Part shown: piece by piece, positions 36,601 to 53,847 of the stretch | Layout: each line of letters starts with the position of its first letter | How positions within the stretch are numbered: the stretch's first letter is position 1 | NCBI GenBank assembly: GCA_026413225.1 | Contig: CM048553.1 | Coordinates: 143,877,190 to 143,941,189 of the forward strand | Origin: Otis tarda | Lineage: Eukaryota; Chordata; Aves; Otidiformes; Otididae | DNA length: 64,000 nucleotides | Direction: 5' to 3' | The notes under the pieces: model-generated | Database searches by the model: none | The model's input: only the letters and a program-made list of their open reading frames with translations | What the model was told of the DNA's origin: nothing | Position numbers and translations under genes: made by a program

Positions 36601-39600
36601 TGCCTTTTACTTAGTTGTTTGTTTAAGAGAGCCACTGATTTGTCACAGAGTCTCGTTTCTACTGTAGCCGATGTAAAATGTTCTAATGGCTTAAGTGGGA
36701 GCAAGATTTTTTTCTGAATCAAGAAGTGTTACTTTGCTTCCATGGTTGTTGTAGCTGAGGTAAACTAGTTGCTGAACTTCAACCTGTGAGCTGAACGTTA
36801 ACGTGAGGAAAGGTCCAAGATAACTAGCAACACTAGCAACTGTTTTCTCGGGGTTACAGTGCACACAGCTAAATGCTCCAGCTTCAGTTCATTATAAAAG
36901 GTGGCTTTTGTTTCACACACAGCCTTGAGCTTCTTCTGGAGTGTGGCCCCTGTATCGAATAAGCAAGCAAGTCTCATAGCCAATATTTATTTCTTACTTT
37001 GGTTTTACCATTCTGTAACTTCCCCATTTGTCCTCCTATTTAATATGTTTATTTCTTGTACAAATACAACCTGTCAATTCAGCTCCCTCTATATAATCCT
37101 TCCTCCTGCTCAGGTACCTTTGCCATTCACTCCACATTTGCCCAGGGGCAAGAAATGAGCCCTACAGTAGCAGGTGCAAGACAGCAGAAAATCCATTGAT
37201 AAGATGTAGCATACTCTGCTTTCTCTGTAAAAAAGAGGTGCCATTAAAGCGTATCTATTGTCTCATTTAATCACCTCCTTTTTTCATACACTCCAGTCTC
37301 ACAAAATAACTCTGAAAAGACAATCCACAGGCATGATTGTGTTTGTAAGGCTACAGAAAGGTCACCTTACAGCTGTGCTGTTAGGGAGGCAGGGATTGTA
37401 GGAATGTGTATCCAAAGCTGTGCTTCAGAGTAGTTGCTTTCAGTGGTCCATTTTCCCTCTCTCTGAAACCTGGTGCATCCACAAAAGCTGGGGGAAGCAG
37501 TGGGGGTCACCTGGAAACTTCTCTTGGGAAGCTCTTTGAAGAGGACCCATTCACTGGTCCTGTAAAAAGTAGAAGGGTAGATGAGTCTGCTGTGACAATC
37601 GGTCCTAGCTCCTTTGCAGCAGTGATGGGAGTGCAACGTGGGCAATGTCAGCAAGGGTTTATCGTTTTTTTTCAAACTGTTTATCGCTTCTTTTCTGAAG
37701 GATTAATAAATCCTGAAATAACAGCCAAGTGAGACCCAATTCAAACGTAAAAAAGGTGTAGCACTCAATTCAAAACAGAGGAATTTGGAAAGAAAAAGGA
37801 AGAAATCTCTAAACTTGTGAGAACTTCTTCAATTTTCTTGTTTGAGTTTATGCTGAATTAAGGAAATATAACAGGTTTAGCATTTGTGGCAGGCTTTAAT
37901 TTCAACCTCTGAGCAGCGGACTTAACTTCTTGCGATGTGGGAGGATATTAGAGTTTTCAGCTTCATTCCGTAAGTATTGCCATTTGTGCCAAACATTTAA
38001 TAGTTTTACTCTGTGGACTGTCGTCCACCAGGAACTGATATCACCTAAGACTTTTTAGAGCCATCTAATAGAAAGATATGTATTCACTCTGATTAGCCCA
38101 GGATTTGAACGAGGGTCCCAGAAGAGACATATAAGCCTCTTAAATGCATAGAACTTCTAAGGATATGGGTTTAACTGTCTCCCCCTGTGGTAAATAAGCT
38201 GTGACAGCTCTATCGGGGGGAAAATGGCAAATAAAATTACCACATTATTTTCCTGTGAATATTTTCTGAGCACTAAGCTATTTTGCCTCTTTACGTAATA
38301 GAACTCTGGCCATTTAATTGGAGGAAACAAATAGAAATCCTCAAGCTAACAAAAAGCAGCGGAAAAATAAGAGGTCAAATCTAAGCGTTTGTTATACTCC
38401 TTGCTCTTCAGAAACAGTGTGCTTCATCTGGGGTACAGCTGATCAAGCTTTTCGCAGTATTAATTCAAGAGCTACTGTAATACAGACGGTGGTGTTGGCA
38501 ATAGTAGTACTGCAGCAAGGGAAAGACCTAGCCCTTACACTGACACAGAGATGCTAGGTTTGGGAGTTCACTCCCCTAGGACTGGCAAGTTCCTTTAATA
38601 TTTTTCTTTTTACCAGCTATATAATGTGTGACAGTTTTAACTATAAAATCATCTATTCAGATAAAAACACTGTCAGCATATGACTAAGCTGCAGTCAGGC
38701 CCAAAGCTCAGGTTAACTCAGGTGCAAGAGTTAGAGCTGGATTCTGAAGGAGTCTTTTTCTTTGCTGTTTCCAGTCAGACATTTTATATCTCAGAATGCA
38801 GGAATTTTAAAGCCACCTTCTTCACTTTGGCTAGTGCCTTTAATCTGAGTATTCTGTTGTTTTGTTCTGAAAAATGTCATTGTAATTCCTTTATTTTGCA
38901 GTTTGTTCAGCATGTTAAAAATGAAGCATGCTCCATATTTTATGCTGAACATAAAGGTAATAGTGGCAACAGAACTGGTTTGTCCACTTCTTTGGTCTAA
39001 TTTTATAGAGTATCATAGATTTTGCTTTTTTTTTTTTTTTTGCAGTGAGTACATTGCAGGCTTATAATATGCAGTGGTTTAGTTAAAATTAAAGGTCAAG
39101 TATCTTTTGGCAATCTTATTTATCAGGAAACAAGGAAAAATGATAGAAGATGCTATGAAATCATCTCATTAATCTTACTGTAGCACCAAAACTATTTTTT
39201 TGTGAGAGTTTGAGGAGTCTGCATTTGCAGGGGTGATTTTTGAAACACTTCACAGAGAGGTGGTTGCAACCCTGACATTAAAATACATGAATAGCAAAAA
39301 CGCTGTGCGAAGTATATATTTTGTGTACACATGTGAAAAATGCGAAGAATTATTTAGCAACTGGAAAGACTGTTCACAAAATGCTTTTGATTTATTGCTG
39401 TATATACCAGAGATCCGTATCACTTATTCGTACATTATTTTATTCAAAAACTTGTATGAACCATGAGTTGGCATGTTGTAGAATACTGAAAAGGCATTAA
39501 TCAACCTAAATAAACAAGTACATAGATCTATCTAACAACTATGAAGTAGTTAATAAATTTTTAGCAATTTTATTATAGAAAAAAGGTCTAAAAGAGTAGT

Positions 39601-40641
39601 GCTTAATTATCTGGACTCCTCTGTGCTGGGCTCTCTTTTGATTGTATTAATGAAGCAGCTGGCCCATTGTTTCTCTTTAATTCCTCTATTGTTTTAAGAA
39701 TATGTCACAGCTCTTTATTCTTTTATCAGGTGCTGTGCAGGAGGATCCACACAATACCTCATATTCCTACTGTATTTGCCAATGCACAAAGAAACCTCCA
39801 AAGCATTTTTCAAAGAAGGGGCACACATAATTTATAAGTTCTGTTCCTTGTACCACTCTACTGTCAAAAATTTCAACAGTATTGGATTTGAATTAATTAT
39901 ATTTTTTTATTAAACAATGTGTCTACATATAGATATATGTACTTTGTTCATGTCAAAAATTAGAGATCTGCCCAGGAACTTGTGCCGCAGTGAAATGGCG
40001 TTCATTATGCTGTATCGTCACAACAGCGAGAAGCAGGAGGAACCCAAATATGAAGATCCCATCCTATTGTGATATGCAAATTCTCCTTAAATGCTTAACC
40101 TGTGCAACAAAGGAGGGAAAATAATAAATTAGCTCCAACCCCCATTATCATTACTAAAAAGCATAATTTTTTACAAATTGGAATATTTCATTTGGAGAGG
40201 AAGGTTTAATTTAGTTGGCGGTGCCTGGAAGTTGCTAAGAGTAACAGTCTGTTGTTTAAATAAATTCTGATAGTCTTTTGACCCTTCTTGCAAAAAGATG
40301 TGTGTACAGGAAATGGGCTATTATGTTGTTGCAGCAACACAATCAAATCCAGTAAGCACAAATTTTACTACACGAAAGCAGTGCTTCTGAATTAACTAGC
40401 ACTGCAAATTGGTTTTAATGGAAATTGCCATTGATTTCCTAAACTTCTATGAAAGATGCATGGCATTTCTGGGTCAAAAAAAAACTAGGTTCAGATGGCT
40501 CAGCAATGAAAACTGACTGATACTTAAGACAGGAAAACTGGGATTGCCTTTGAATATGTGTTTATATTGTCATTATGCTTCTTCGTCGGTGAAAAAGTAG
40601 CGGCACTTCCTTCTGTGGAACAGCTGTACTCAATGGAGGTG

Positions 40642-40688
40642 TTGCTTCTAGCTACTTGGTAGCTAGAAATCACTTTTCCTAGAAGCAA
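40642..40688. repeat. Overlapping alternative hairpins
   Basis: TTCTAGCTAC at 40646-40655 pairs perfectly with GTAGCTAGAA at 40659-40668 across a 3-nt loop. The left arm overlaps TTGCTTCTAG at 40642-40651, which instead pairs perfectly with CTAGAAGCAA at 40679-40688. The two folds exclude each other. Confidence 0.8.
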
Positions 40689-42040
40689 TGATATGAATCA
40701 AGAGGCTTTATTGTTCCATCCATTTTGAAGCTCTTTGCTCCCAGTGCAGTTAACAGGGGAGTCTGTCCTTAAATGTACTTTTTTTTTTTCTCAGACTGTG
40801 ACCCACAGTCCCCAGATGATCACTCCTTAAGGTCTGCAAAAAAATAAATGGAAGGAAAAGCAGCCCACCATTCTAAGGCTCACCGTGCTGGGATCTGTGT
40901 CTTCCTTGGAAGTGTTGTAGGGTTCTGAGAATCAAAACAGGTGAAAGGCCATCACATTAGTTAAATCTTCCAAGGAAATTGCTGATTCCAAATAAGATAG
41001 TAGAGATTGCTTTGTTTAAAATAATTTCCAAATGTAGAAGGAAAAAATGAAGGGCTGTTTTAAAAGAACAGCAAGTTTCTCTTGTATGTGAGATGTCTGT
41101 CCTACGTAAAATAAAGTTTTGTATTAGCAAGCATATCTTTTACCACAGTACTACTTATTCTGAATACAGAAGATAGAGTATTACTGCATCTAAATATGAT
41201 TTAATTGGTTCAATTTACTATATATTTTTTATACTACGTGTGGTTCCGTATCTTGATGAGCCCAGATGTAGTTGTGCTTGTGGTTTACAGCATCCCATTG
41301 CTTGCAGTTTATTATTTTTACAAAGCAAATGTCTATCAATCACAGAGATAAATTAGAAAAAATTGTGCAAACATGACACATCGCTAAGATTTTTTCCTGC
41401 ATGCTATGTAATTATTAACCTGATTTTTGCCATTGAAAGAAGCCATGAATTACAGATAGCATGGATGAAGTTAAATGCTTTTATATTAGATACATTTTGC
41501 TTATACAGGATTCTATAGGTATGGCCATACAGTATAATTGAAGCTTTGTCAGCTCTGTAGCCTAGCAACAGATAATACTGTTAGGTTACTGAATTGCTCC
41601 TGGTTGACAAGTAGGGAGTATTTTTGTGTTTATCATGTTTGCTAATGATGGGATCCTTTCCAAAAGGCTTGTCTTAATCTTAATTAGAGTTTATCAGCAG
41701 AGGTCTGCATGACATTGTGCAGACACTGATTTCATAAATAATAAAAAGTGCAAGTGAAAAATTTGGCAGGAGAAGAAGATATTTAAGACCACTGATTCTT
41801 GTAAGAGCAGCATGAATTTCCAAAATGTAATCAAGTTTGAACTGTGACTCTATTCTTTATTATCGAAACTTGCAGTACACTCCACTGCAGTTTTGACAGC
41901 AATTATGAGTATGATTTATAAGCTTCCTGTTAGGAACCAGATCTGTTTGCACAAGAATCTTGATCATAAACATTACAAAGAACAGTAAGTCCACAGTTTT
42001 TCAGGGACATCAGGACCTTATTTTTTCCTTTGCATAGAAA

Positions 42041-42085
42041 GTTGTGTTTTGTTGTTTGTTTGGTTGTTTGTTTTTTTTTTTTTTT
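42041..42085. repeat. T/G-rich tract ending in T15
   Basis: Irregular GTTT units lead into a run of fifteen T at 42071-42085. This is simple sequence. Confidence 0.8.
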
Positions 42086-45000
42086 ATTTAAGAGTGTTGA
42101 GTTTTTTTTCAAGCAGCAGAAATATTTGCAGTGAAAGATGCAGACAAAGAAGAAAATCCTGAAGCAACCTTTCAATTTGGTGGAAACTCTGAAGGTATCA
42201 GATAGCTGCTTCAGTGCCTGATGTCATTTGATAAATAACTCATGCCAATGCATTTGTAATGTCATTTTTTTGCTCTAGTTTGCACAGCATGATAGTCTTT
42301 AACTTTCCAACTTTGGATGATTAAATGAGAATTTCTAATTCCTTGCAATGTGAAATAGAAAAAGAGCTCAAATAAGTACATAGTGTTTATGGATATTTTC
42401 ATTCTCTTCTTCTGCTTGACATATATGTATTGTATATTATATCATGTATATTTCTTTGGTTTAACCATAGATAGAAGACAATATATTGCAGGCTCAAGAA
42501 GCTTATTTTCAGTTTCACAGAATCAGAACTAGACTTGTAGAGAAAACAGGTTTCCAATGCCACAAAGCCGTCTGGTGTTTCAAAAACTTCCCTTCTGCAC
42601 TAGAACAAGAGTAAGACTTTTCTGACCCCAGCATATAAAACCAGTAAGGCCTGTAATGGATGATCACTATACTCATCATGGGTGAGAAGAGGGCCAAGAT
42701 CACTACTCTACCATTGTCTTGCCTTCTGACCAAATAATATAACCACAACTTCATTTCTGAGGCCCTGTCAGTCTCTCCTCCCTATTGGAGCTTATCTGGA
42801 CTGCATCTGTCTTAGAACTGTGAGATTTGGCCTGCTAAAGCTTTGTTAGAACCATTTCACCCCATAAGCTTTTTCTGACAAAGAGAACAGTTGGTTAAAA
42901 ATTCCTAGCTAGCTTAGTCAGAACTTCATCTCATATAAATAAGAGGCCTTTATATTTCCATATGAAATCTTCACGTCTTTGCAAATATTTCAAGCAGTCT
43001 TGTTCCAATATCTTTCTCCATTGGCACAGGTACTTGGCAAAGACTTCCTTATTATCCTTTTGAAAATCTGTTGTTAGCACTGCCCTTTGGTTTATTAAAA
43101 GATGTTGTGCTCCTGAGAAATTACTGCGTGTATGTCAGTTGTGTCTTAGCTTGTAGAAATGTTTGTGGGAAGCAAGAACTTTTTTTGTGCTTTGTAAACA
43201 CCACCTGTAAGGAAGCCCTGATCACTGACAAGGGTGTCTAGACAGCATAATAATTCATCTGATGATCATGATTGGAGCTTCTTAATAAATTCGGAAGCCT
43301 CTGTCAGGTTCTCTGCCCTCCATTTTCCTGACTATGCAGTAGAAGGCTCAAGAAGACTTCTCTTCCAGTGTTTTCCCGCTGTGCATGAAGGCCAGCATAT
43401 TTGCATTCACTACATTAAGGGGAATAAAGTTGTTTGCTGTTTCAAAAGAGCAACTATAGCCTTATCCCGTGCAACCAAGCACAGAAGAGGACAAGAGGGG
43501 ACTGTACTGTGTCCTGTCCCTGCGGGTGAATATTGCTGCAGAGATGGTATACTGCATTTCCAGTAGCAGGAAGAATCATGGGGATTCATCTGGGGATTTA
43601 ACTTAGCACAATATCATGTACTGATGAAAACATGGACATATATGTCTTAATCATTTAAGTATCTCATTTTCTATAGACTGGGATGAAGGAAAACAAAATA
43701 ACAATGTAAGTCTTGGATCTGAACCCTGCTGGGCTGAAGGTTTGTGTTCAAATGCCAGAGTGGCTTAAACTCCTGTAGTTCTGGTTTCCTTTAATAAGCC
43801 AAGCTAGAGATTGTTGTGCTTCGAAGCTGCCGTGCATCCCGCTCGGCTGTGCCTGCCGTAAGTGTGAGAGCCTCCAGGAGCTGGGTGGAGCAGGCAGCCG
43901 GGGTCACTGTGCGCTTCAGCTGTCCGAGTTTAATCTGCTGCTGGACATGAGTCAACACCCCGAGGAGCTCTAACACCAGGAGACTGAGTCAGCCTTTTAG
44001 CTGATCCAGACTGATTGCAGCTGGAGACCCAGTAATCTACTACACTTTTTCCTTTTTTTTCCCCCAAGGGTACAGCATGTCAAGATGTTTGCTGGGATAG
44101 AGAAAGTCTCAGTTGCTTCTTCTGCAGTGACTCATTTCTATTTTATTAAGAAATCCAGTCAATAATACATTCTAGGAAGAGCTCTTATTCTGTATTACAA
44201 TATACTAGAACATGTTGATTGATTATTACACTTTTTGTGTGTAAATAAAAGTGCCTGTTAATAACGGAAGCCCTGTTCCTCCCAGAAAATGAGCTGTGTG
44301 GTGTATGCAGTGAGAGCTCTCAGTTTCAGGTGCTCAATTGCAGCATATGTATCACGTATTTTTATCTATGAGACTAATTAAGTACGCTTTAGGAATTTAG
44401 CCTGGTTCTCTCTTGAACAGGTTTTATACCAGTTTAACTGTGAAGGCTTCTGTATATTTACGTCTGACTTAGATCAGGCAGTAAGTCAGGCTGTGCTCAT
44501 TAAATGTTTGAATTCCTGCTTGGGCATTAGGATTCTGCATTTGTAGACCCTTATGGCACTGTCCTCACACTTCATCTTCTTATCTCTGGAGGAAATTACT
44601 CAGATTTGCACCATTTCATGCTGCTATTTTGGAGGGTAGTAAACCTAAGTATGCTTTGGTCCCATCACAGTAAATTGTTTGTAAACTTTGGAGCCACCTT
44701 CAAATGCTGTAGTACAGAAGGGTGAATACAAAGCCACTTTTCTGCTTTGAAACTTTTACACCACTTTGAGGTCTGGAAGCTGAGCTTTATTTTTCCACTG
44801 AAACACATTGTCGCTGATGCTGTTTTGTTTGCTCATCTTTGAAAGCTAATAGACTGGTTTAATTAATTGTCCAAGATTTCTCTAAAACAATGTCCTAATT
44901 CTTCCATTTAGCTGTGGCATATCATACACTGTTGTTATCTCCTCTACCAGATTTTTTGCAACAAGTTGTTTTAAAACTATAATCTCTTTGAGGGGAAAAA

Positions 45001-45989
45001 AATGAAGTGCGGTTGAAAAGGCAGTTATGCCGAAAGATAAACACAGCAATATTACTTATCAAAACGAGTACAGTTTTTGCTTGCCTAATGAATACAACAT
45101 ATAGCTTTTTCTATATATACAAAACCTGAGGAAAAAAAAGCTTTATAACATATAAAGTATGCAACATTATTTCAGGCATAACTGTATTTGATATGTATCT
45201 AGGCCTGAGAGTGTAGATAACACAATATAAGTGCTTTGCCTGTCTAAACATGTTAAATAAATGAGCATTCACTATCACATTCAAATACATTAGTAGATGT
45301 ACTCGCATAGTTAATTTTCTTTTTAATGCACTACACGTGACATTTGCAGCACAGAGCTATAGTGTATCTTACTGTTTGATGAAAGTTCTTCCACCTCCCC
45401 CCCCTTTTAAACAAACCTTTATTTGAATAAGCCTTTATGAAACAGATCTTTGGCATATCTTCTCTGCAGGAAGTTCAGTCAGTGTAAGCAGAGATAAAGC
45501 AGTCATGTTACGAAGAATGTTACATAAGGGAAGATTTTTCAGAGAAAGAGGGCGGCAAACATAAGGGAGGGGAAGAACGCCCTTAAGAGGAAATCTGATT
45601 TCTTTCTTGCAGCTGTTGGGTTTTATTGTGCTGTGATTTGGTATTCAAAATAAAACAAACTGAGACTTATGAAAAAATATACAGGAAGTTTGGTGAGAAG
45701 AATGATGAGAAAAGTGCCATATAAAGTATTTTCACCTATATCTTGATTTTCCTAATGCTGACTTTTTAGGAGACAAAATGAAAAATGAAAATGAATATTC
45801 CTGCTGCAGATAGTTAGGAAAAGTATCCCCAAATTGTCATCCTTATACACTGAAAATTCCTGTGTTAATAGAAAGAAGACAGTAAAAGTAAAAATTATTT
45901 GCCTCTTTACCTTGAACAAGCCTTCAAAATTTTAAAAAAAAAAAAGAGTGTGAAGATATGGCACTGATGTTTTAAATTCTGGAATCTGA

Positions 45990-46241
<252 letters not shown>

Positions 46242-46459
46242 TGATGAATACTATTCTCTGGATTTTTTTTTAAAACAGCAGTACTTTAAGGCACATATGA
46301 AAAGCTAATACAGCGATAGTGAATTCAAAACCACAGAAACCACATGACTTAAAACCCACAGCTCGAAGCCTGCTTTTGTTCCCCATCATCTCAGATGAAC
46401 TCACAGACATAAAAGAAGGAAGAAGAACGGTTTGGCAGCTGGGCTCTGCAAGAGTCTCA

Positions 46460-46890
46460 CCCAGGGTATCTGACCTGCCCTCCTATGAGGACAGGCTGAG
46501 AGAGCAGGGGCTGTTCAGCCTGGAGAAGAGAAGGCTCTGGGGAGACCTTACAGCAGCCTTCCAGTACCTAAAGAGGGCCTATAGGAAAGATGGGGAGAAA
46601 GTCCTCAGCAGGCCTATTGTGAAAGGACTAGGGGTAATGGTTTTAAAATAGAGGGAGCTAGATTTAGATTAGATATTAGGAAAAAAATTTTTACGCTGAG
46701 GGTGGTGGAACACTGGAACAGGTTGCCCAGAGAGGTGGTTGATGCCCATCCCTGGAAACATTCAAGGCCAGGTTAGATGGGGCTCTGAGCAACCTGATCT
46801 GGTTGGAGATGTCCCTGCTTCTTGCAGGGGCTTGGACCAGATGACCTTTAAAGGTCCCTTCCAACCCAAACTATTCTAGGATTCTATGAG
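46460..46890 (+). mobile_element. CR1 LINE 3' fragment (+ strand)
   Basis: The region 46480-46651 still reads as the C-terminal end of CR1 ORF2 (DRLREQGLFSLEKRRLWGDL, then [16 protein letters not shown]). It is followed by the typical CR1 3' block 'acactggaacaggttgccca', 'ctggttggagatgtccctgc' and 'aaaggtcccttccaac', and ends in ATTCTAGGATTCTATGA, two near copies of the terminal 8-bp unit. It is 5'-truncated and dead as an element. The open frame that runs into it from 46319 is not a host gene. The 5' limit is approximate. Confidence 0.93.
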
Positions 46891-47023
46891 CAAGCACATT
46901 ATCTACCACTCAGGCTCACATCAAATCACACTGTGTCTTGAACAGTCACACCATCTTCAAGGTCTTCAGACCAGACTAGTTAAAATATCTTTAAAAATAC
47001 ATTTCATCCTGTGTTTTCTTGTC

Positions 47024-47097
47024 TTTGGGTTGGTTTTGTTTTGGCTTGGTTTTTTTTTTGGGGGGGGTTTTTTTGGTTTGGGTTTTTTTTTTTTTTG
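47024..47097. repeat. Alternating T-run and G-run simple sequence
   Basis: Repeated TTTGG-like units pass into T9-10, G9, T7 and T14 runs. It follows the CR1 copy by about 130 bp. Assembly errors are likely in such a block. Confidence 0.85.
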
Positions 47098-50000
47098 TAA
47101 TTGCTTGTTTTCTGGGTAAACAGTCTTCATAGCTACACATTTATTGTTAGCCTGTTTGAAAAGATAAACCTTAAAATGTCCAAATCATCCAAGTCCTCCC
47201 TTCCAGAGAGTGAATTGGCAGCAACCTCAAGCCCTTTAGCTAAGCGCATTCATTTTTACCCCAGCAGAGGGGCTGCTGTGAGCTGACACACCTGTTCACA
47301 GAATCAGCAGTTATCACTGTGCAGGACCTTTCCAAAAGAAGGTGTCAGAAGCCCCTAAAATGGGCCACCCAGTTACCATGGTTAGTGCAGACGAGTGTTT
47401 ATAGCCAACAGCTGCAAGGGAGCTGCCAGGGAGGGGGTTACCTGGCCTAAAGGGCAAAGTCTCATTCACAGCTTGTTTCAGCTGAGGATGAATTTTTGTG
47501 CAAATCTACACAAGACCAACTTTGGGCTTTGGCAAAGTAGGCAGATTTCTACAGCATCAAATTTCTGGAAGCACCTTTGCTACCAGCACTGCCTTTTGCA
47601 GAGCCCTGGCAAGCCTGACCATTGTTACTTCTGCTGCTAAGAGGAGTCTTACATTTATGGTGCATCAGCTTAGCATCAACTCGAAGTAACTCCAGAAGGC
47701 TGATAAAGTAGCAAGACTCATTGTCCAGAACTTTCCACTCCCATTCTAACTCTGCCTCTGACCAGACAGGGCTGTTTCCACATTTCATTGTTGAGTTGGT
47801 GAAATTCAGTTTCTTTAGTAAAGTCTCAAGCTAGATGCAAATCCAGTAATATGCTGAATGCACCTCTAGATTTATAGTGGGACATCTCTTAATCATTCTT
47901 TTGCTAGGTCTCTGAAAAAAATTCAGTTTCTAGAAAAGTTAAGTGTTGAAGGGTTGTATTTTTTTTTAATATTTCCTAACATTTTATATTTAAAAACTCA
48001 AAATTAGAATATCACCTTTGGCTCATTCAGCTTGAACTTGAATGTTTCATTTCTTGAATTGATCCATTGAAATACTGGGAAACTATCCATTGAAACAAAC
48101 TGAAATATTTTGGTTTTAAAGAATTGAAACATTAACTTCAAGTAGCATTTATCTATTTTACATCACTTTAGGGGAGTAGTAGTTTCAGATCCCATTTATC
48201 TACATTGTTCTCCCTGGAATTCCATCCTCTCACTGTGCAAAACTCCTCAAACACATTTCTTCTGCATGGCACGTAATGGGAGTCACATATTCATCATGCG
48301 TAACTGGAGCTACAGACTGTCCTAGCCCATAGGAAATAAAGATGGCTGGAAGTCACATTCATTAAGATAATCAGAAAGTTCAATTCTGTGATGGAATGTA
48401 GTCAAATGAATTAAAATAGGACATGTTGCCCATATGAGAATTTCGTATTAGTACTTTTGGACTTTCTCTTCTGTGGAAACCTCAATGCTTCAACTTTTTA
48501 AAACCATCTGAAGCCAAAAACAAATGCTGAGATGTTGGCTTTTACATGAGATGGACATTTCAAATGATGCAACCTGTGTAAGTAGTGTTTTAATAGTGGT
48601 ATACACTGGAATACTAACTACTCCATTAAATATTTTTATCTTAAATTCATGCACATTTTTTCAGTGGCAAAGGGAAAATAGAAACTGTAGTGGTGAAAAT
48701 CTTTTATGCAAGTTCATGAGCAGAAAAATAGACAAGCATTAGCAATGCAGTCAGAGAAGCAAACTAAGCAATGTAAATTTTGGCTGCCTTTTTAGATATT
48801 TAGCAAATAAAAGACTCATCCATTTCAGTGTGTTGGAGTCTTCAATTTTGTTCACCCAAGGGAATTGAAACAGAGCAGTTGTCCTATACACATCAATATT
48901 TGAAATTAAACATAAATTTTCATGAATGATAATGAATTACATCATCAGCTACACATACCATATTTTTTGAGCAGCCGACCATACTTCATGACTAAGTTCA
49001 TTACCATCGCTAGCAGCTTTTTGCATTCTAAAGTCAGTGGGAATTTTGATGTTGACCAAGATGTGTTTTGATATTGACTGTAATTGCCCATTCTCTGGTC
49101 CCCAAGTCAGCTGGCACAGTCTGGCTGCACTCATAGATAATTTTATCCTCTCTTAATCTCAGAAACAGGTGAGAAGTGCCCAGACAGGTTGCAGGGAATG
49201 ATCCTAGGCCCATGGTAACTCCTGAACTGTATGCAGGAATGGGGAAGGTGTTAATTGAGTTAAGCCAAAAGTGTGGAAGGGACCATTTTCATGATCTAAC
49301 AATATAAACAAGAAGTTCCAGTGCTCTAGTCTGGACCCTGTCACCGTTTAATTTACTAGTGTAGATGTACCCTAAAGGGCTGAGATTTCTTCCTTTTTCT
49401 TATGGATAGGATGGCAAGTACAGCTTTCAGAAGGATCAAACGGGTCTTTTGTCCTTCTGAGATGGATAGACAACATGTACCATGTACATATCCTTCTGGC
49501 AGGATATTAACAACCAAATATCTATCTTCTTTGTGTAAATACACAGTATGCATTATTACTCTTCAGATGGGTAAAGTGTGTAGCCTTCAGTACATGATCA
49601 AAATTTATGTACTCCCTCTGCTGCTGGGAAGCACTCTGTGCAACCTCTGCGTTGTCTTCCCCTCAGAGAGAGTGCTGACACTTTGGGATAGAACACAATG
49701 AAAATTTCATTATTCTTAGCAAATATCCTTTTGCATCGTGAAAAGTGGAACAGTAACAAATTACTAAAAACAAGAGGACAAAAGTACATTAGAAATTTTA
49801 ACTTCTAATATTGATAACAACAGAAACCCAGGAAATAAACATAGTGCTTAGTATAATACTACGTTAAACACTGTAGAATCTTAAGGAGACATTGTCTAAT
49901 CTGGCCTCCTGGATATCAAAGCAACAGGATTTTGTGGTAATAACTCTATAAGCGTTCTGAAAATATACATTCTTCAGAATGATCTGCAGTTAGCACTCAA

Positions 50001-50352
50001 AAATTCCAAGGCCCAATGCTGGAAAGGCTTGTGCACACAGAAGAAAAAGCACAGTTGAAGGATGTCACCTGTTGAGTAGTGATGTATTGGAAATACAGCT
50101 TGGTTCTAGAATTAGTACTGCATATTCACCACAAACAATTAATTTAACTTTTTTTTTTTTTAAACAATAACACGCCAAAAATGTCTACCTGGGTTTTTTT
50201 TAGTAACTATTTTTAAAATCCCCTTCTGAAAGAAACAACTGTCTCCCACATTTGGTCTCTCACCTACAAGTGACATTTTAATAAACCCGTGGCTCTGTTT
50301 TCAGTATTTTATTAAATAAGTGTGCATTTAATGGGGAAGTGAGGGGAATTAA

Positions 50353-53847
<3,495 letters not shown>

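Noticed and set aside
37367..37732. Frames of 102 (-) and 108 (+) codons on opposite strands of the same sequence.
   Set aside because: They mirror each other and match no known family.
43234..43566. + strand frame of 110 codons considered as a possible cryptic exon.
   Set aside because: No matching acceptor and donor pair and no FOG2 similarity.
46319..46651. 110-codon open frame.
   Set aside because: Its second half is the end of CR1 ORF2, so it is retrotransposon sequence, not a host gene.
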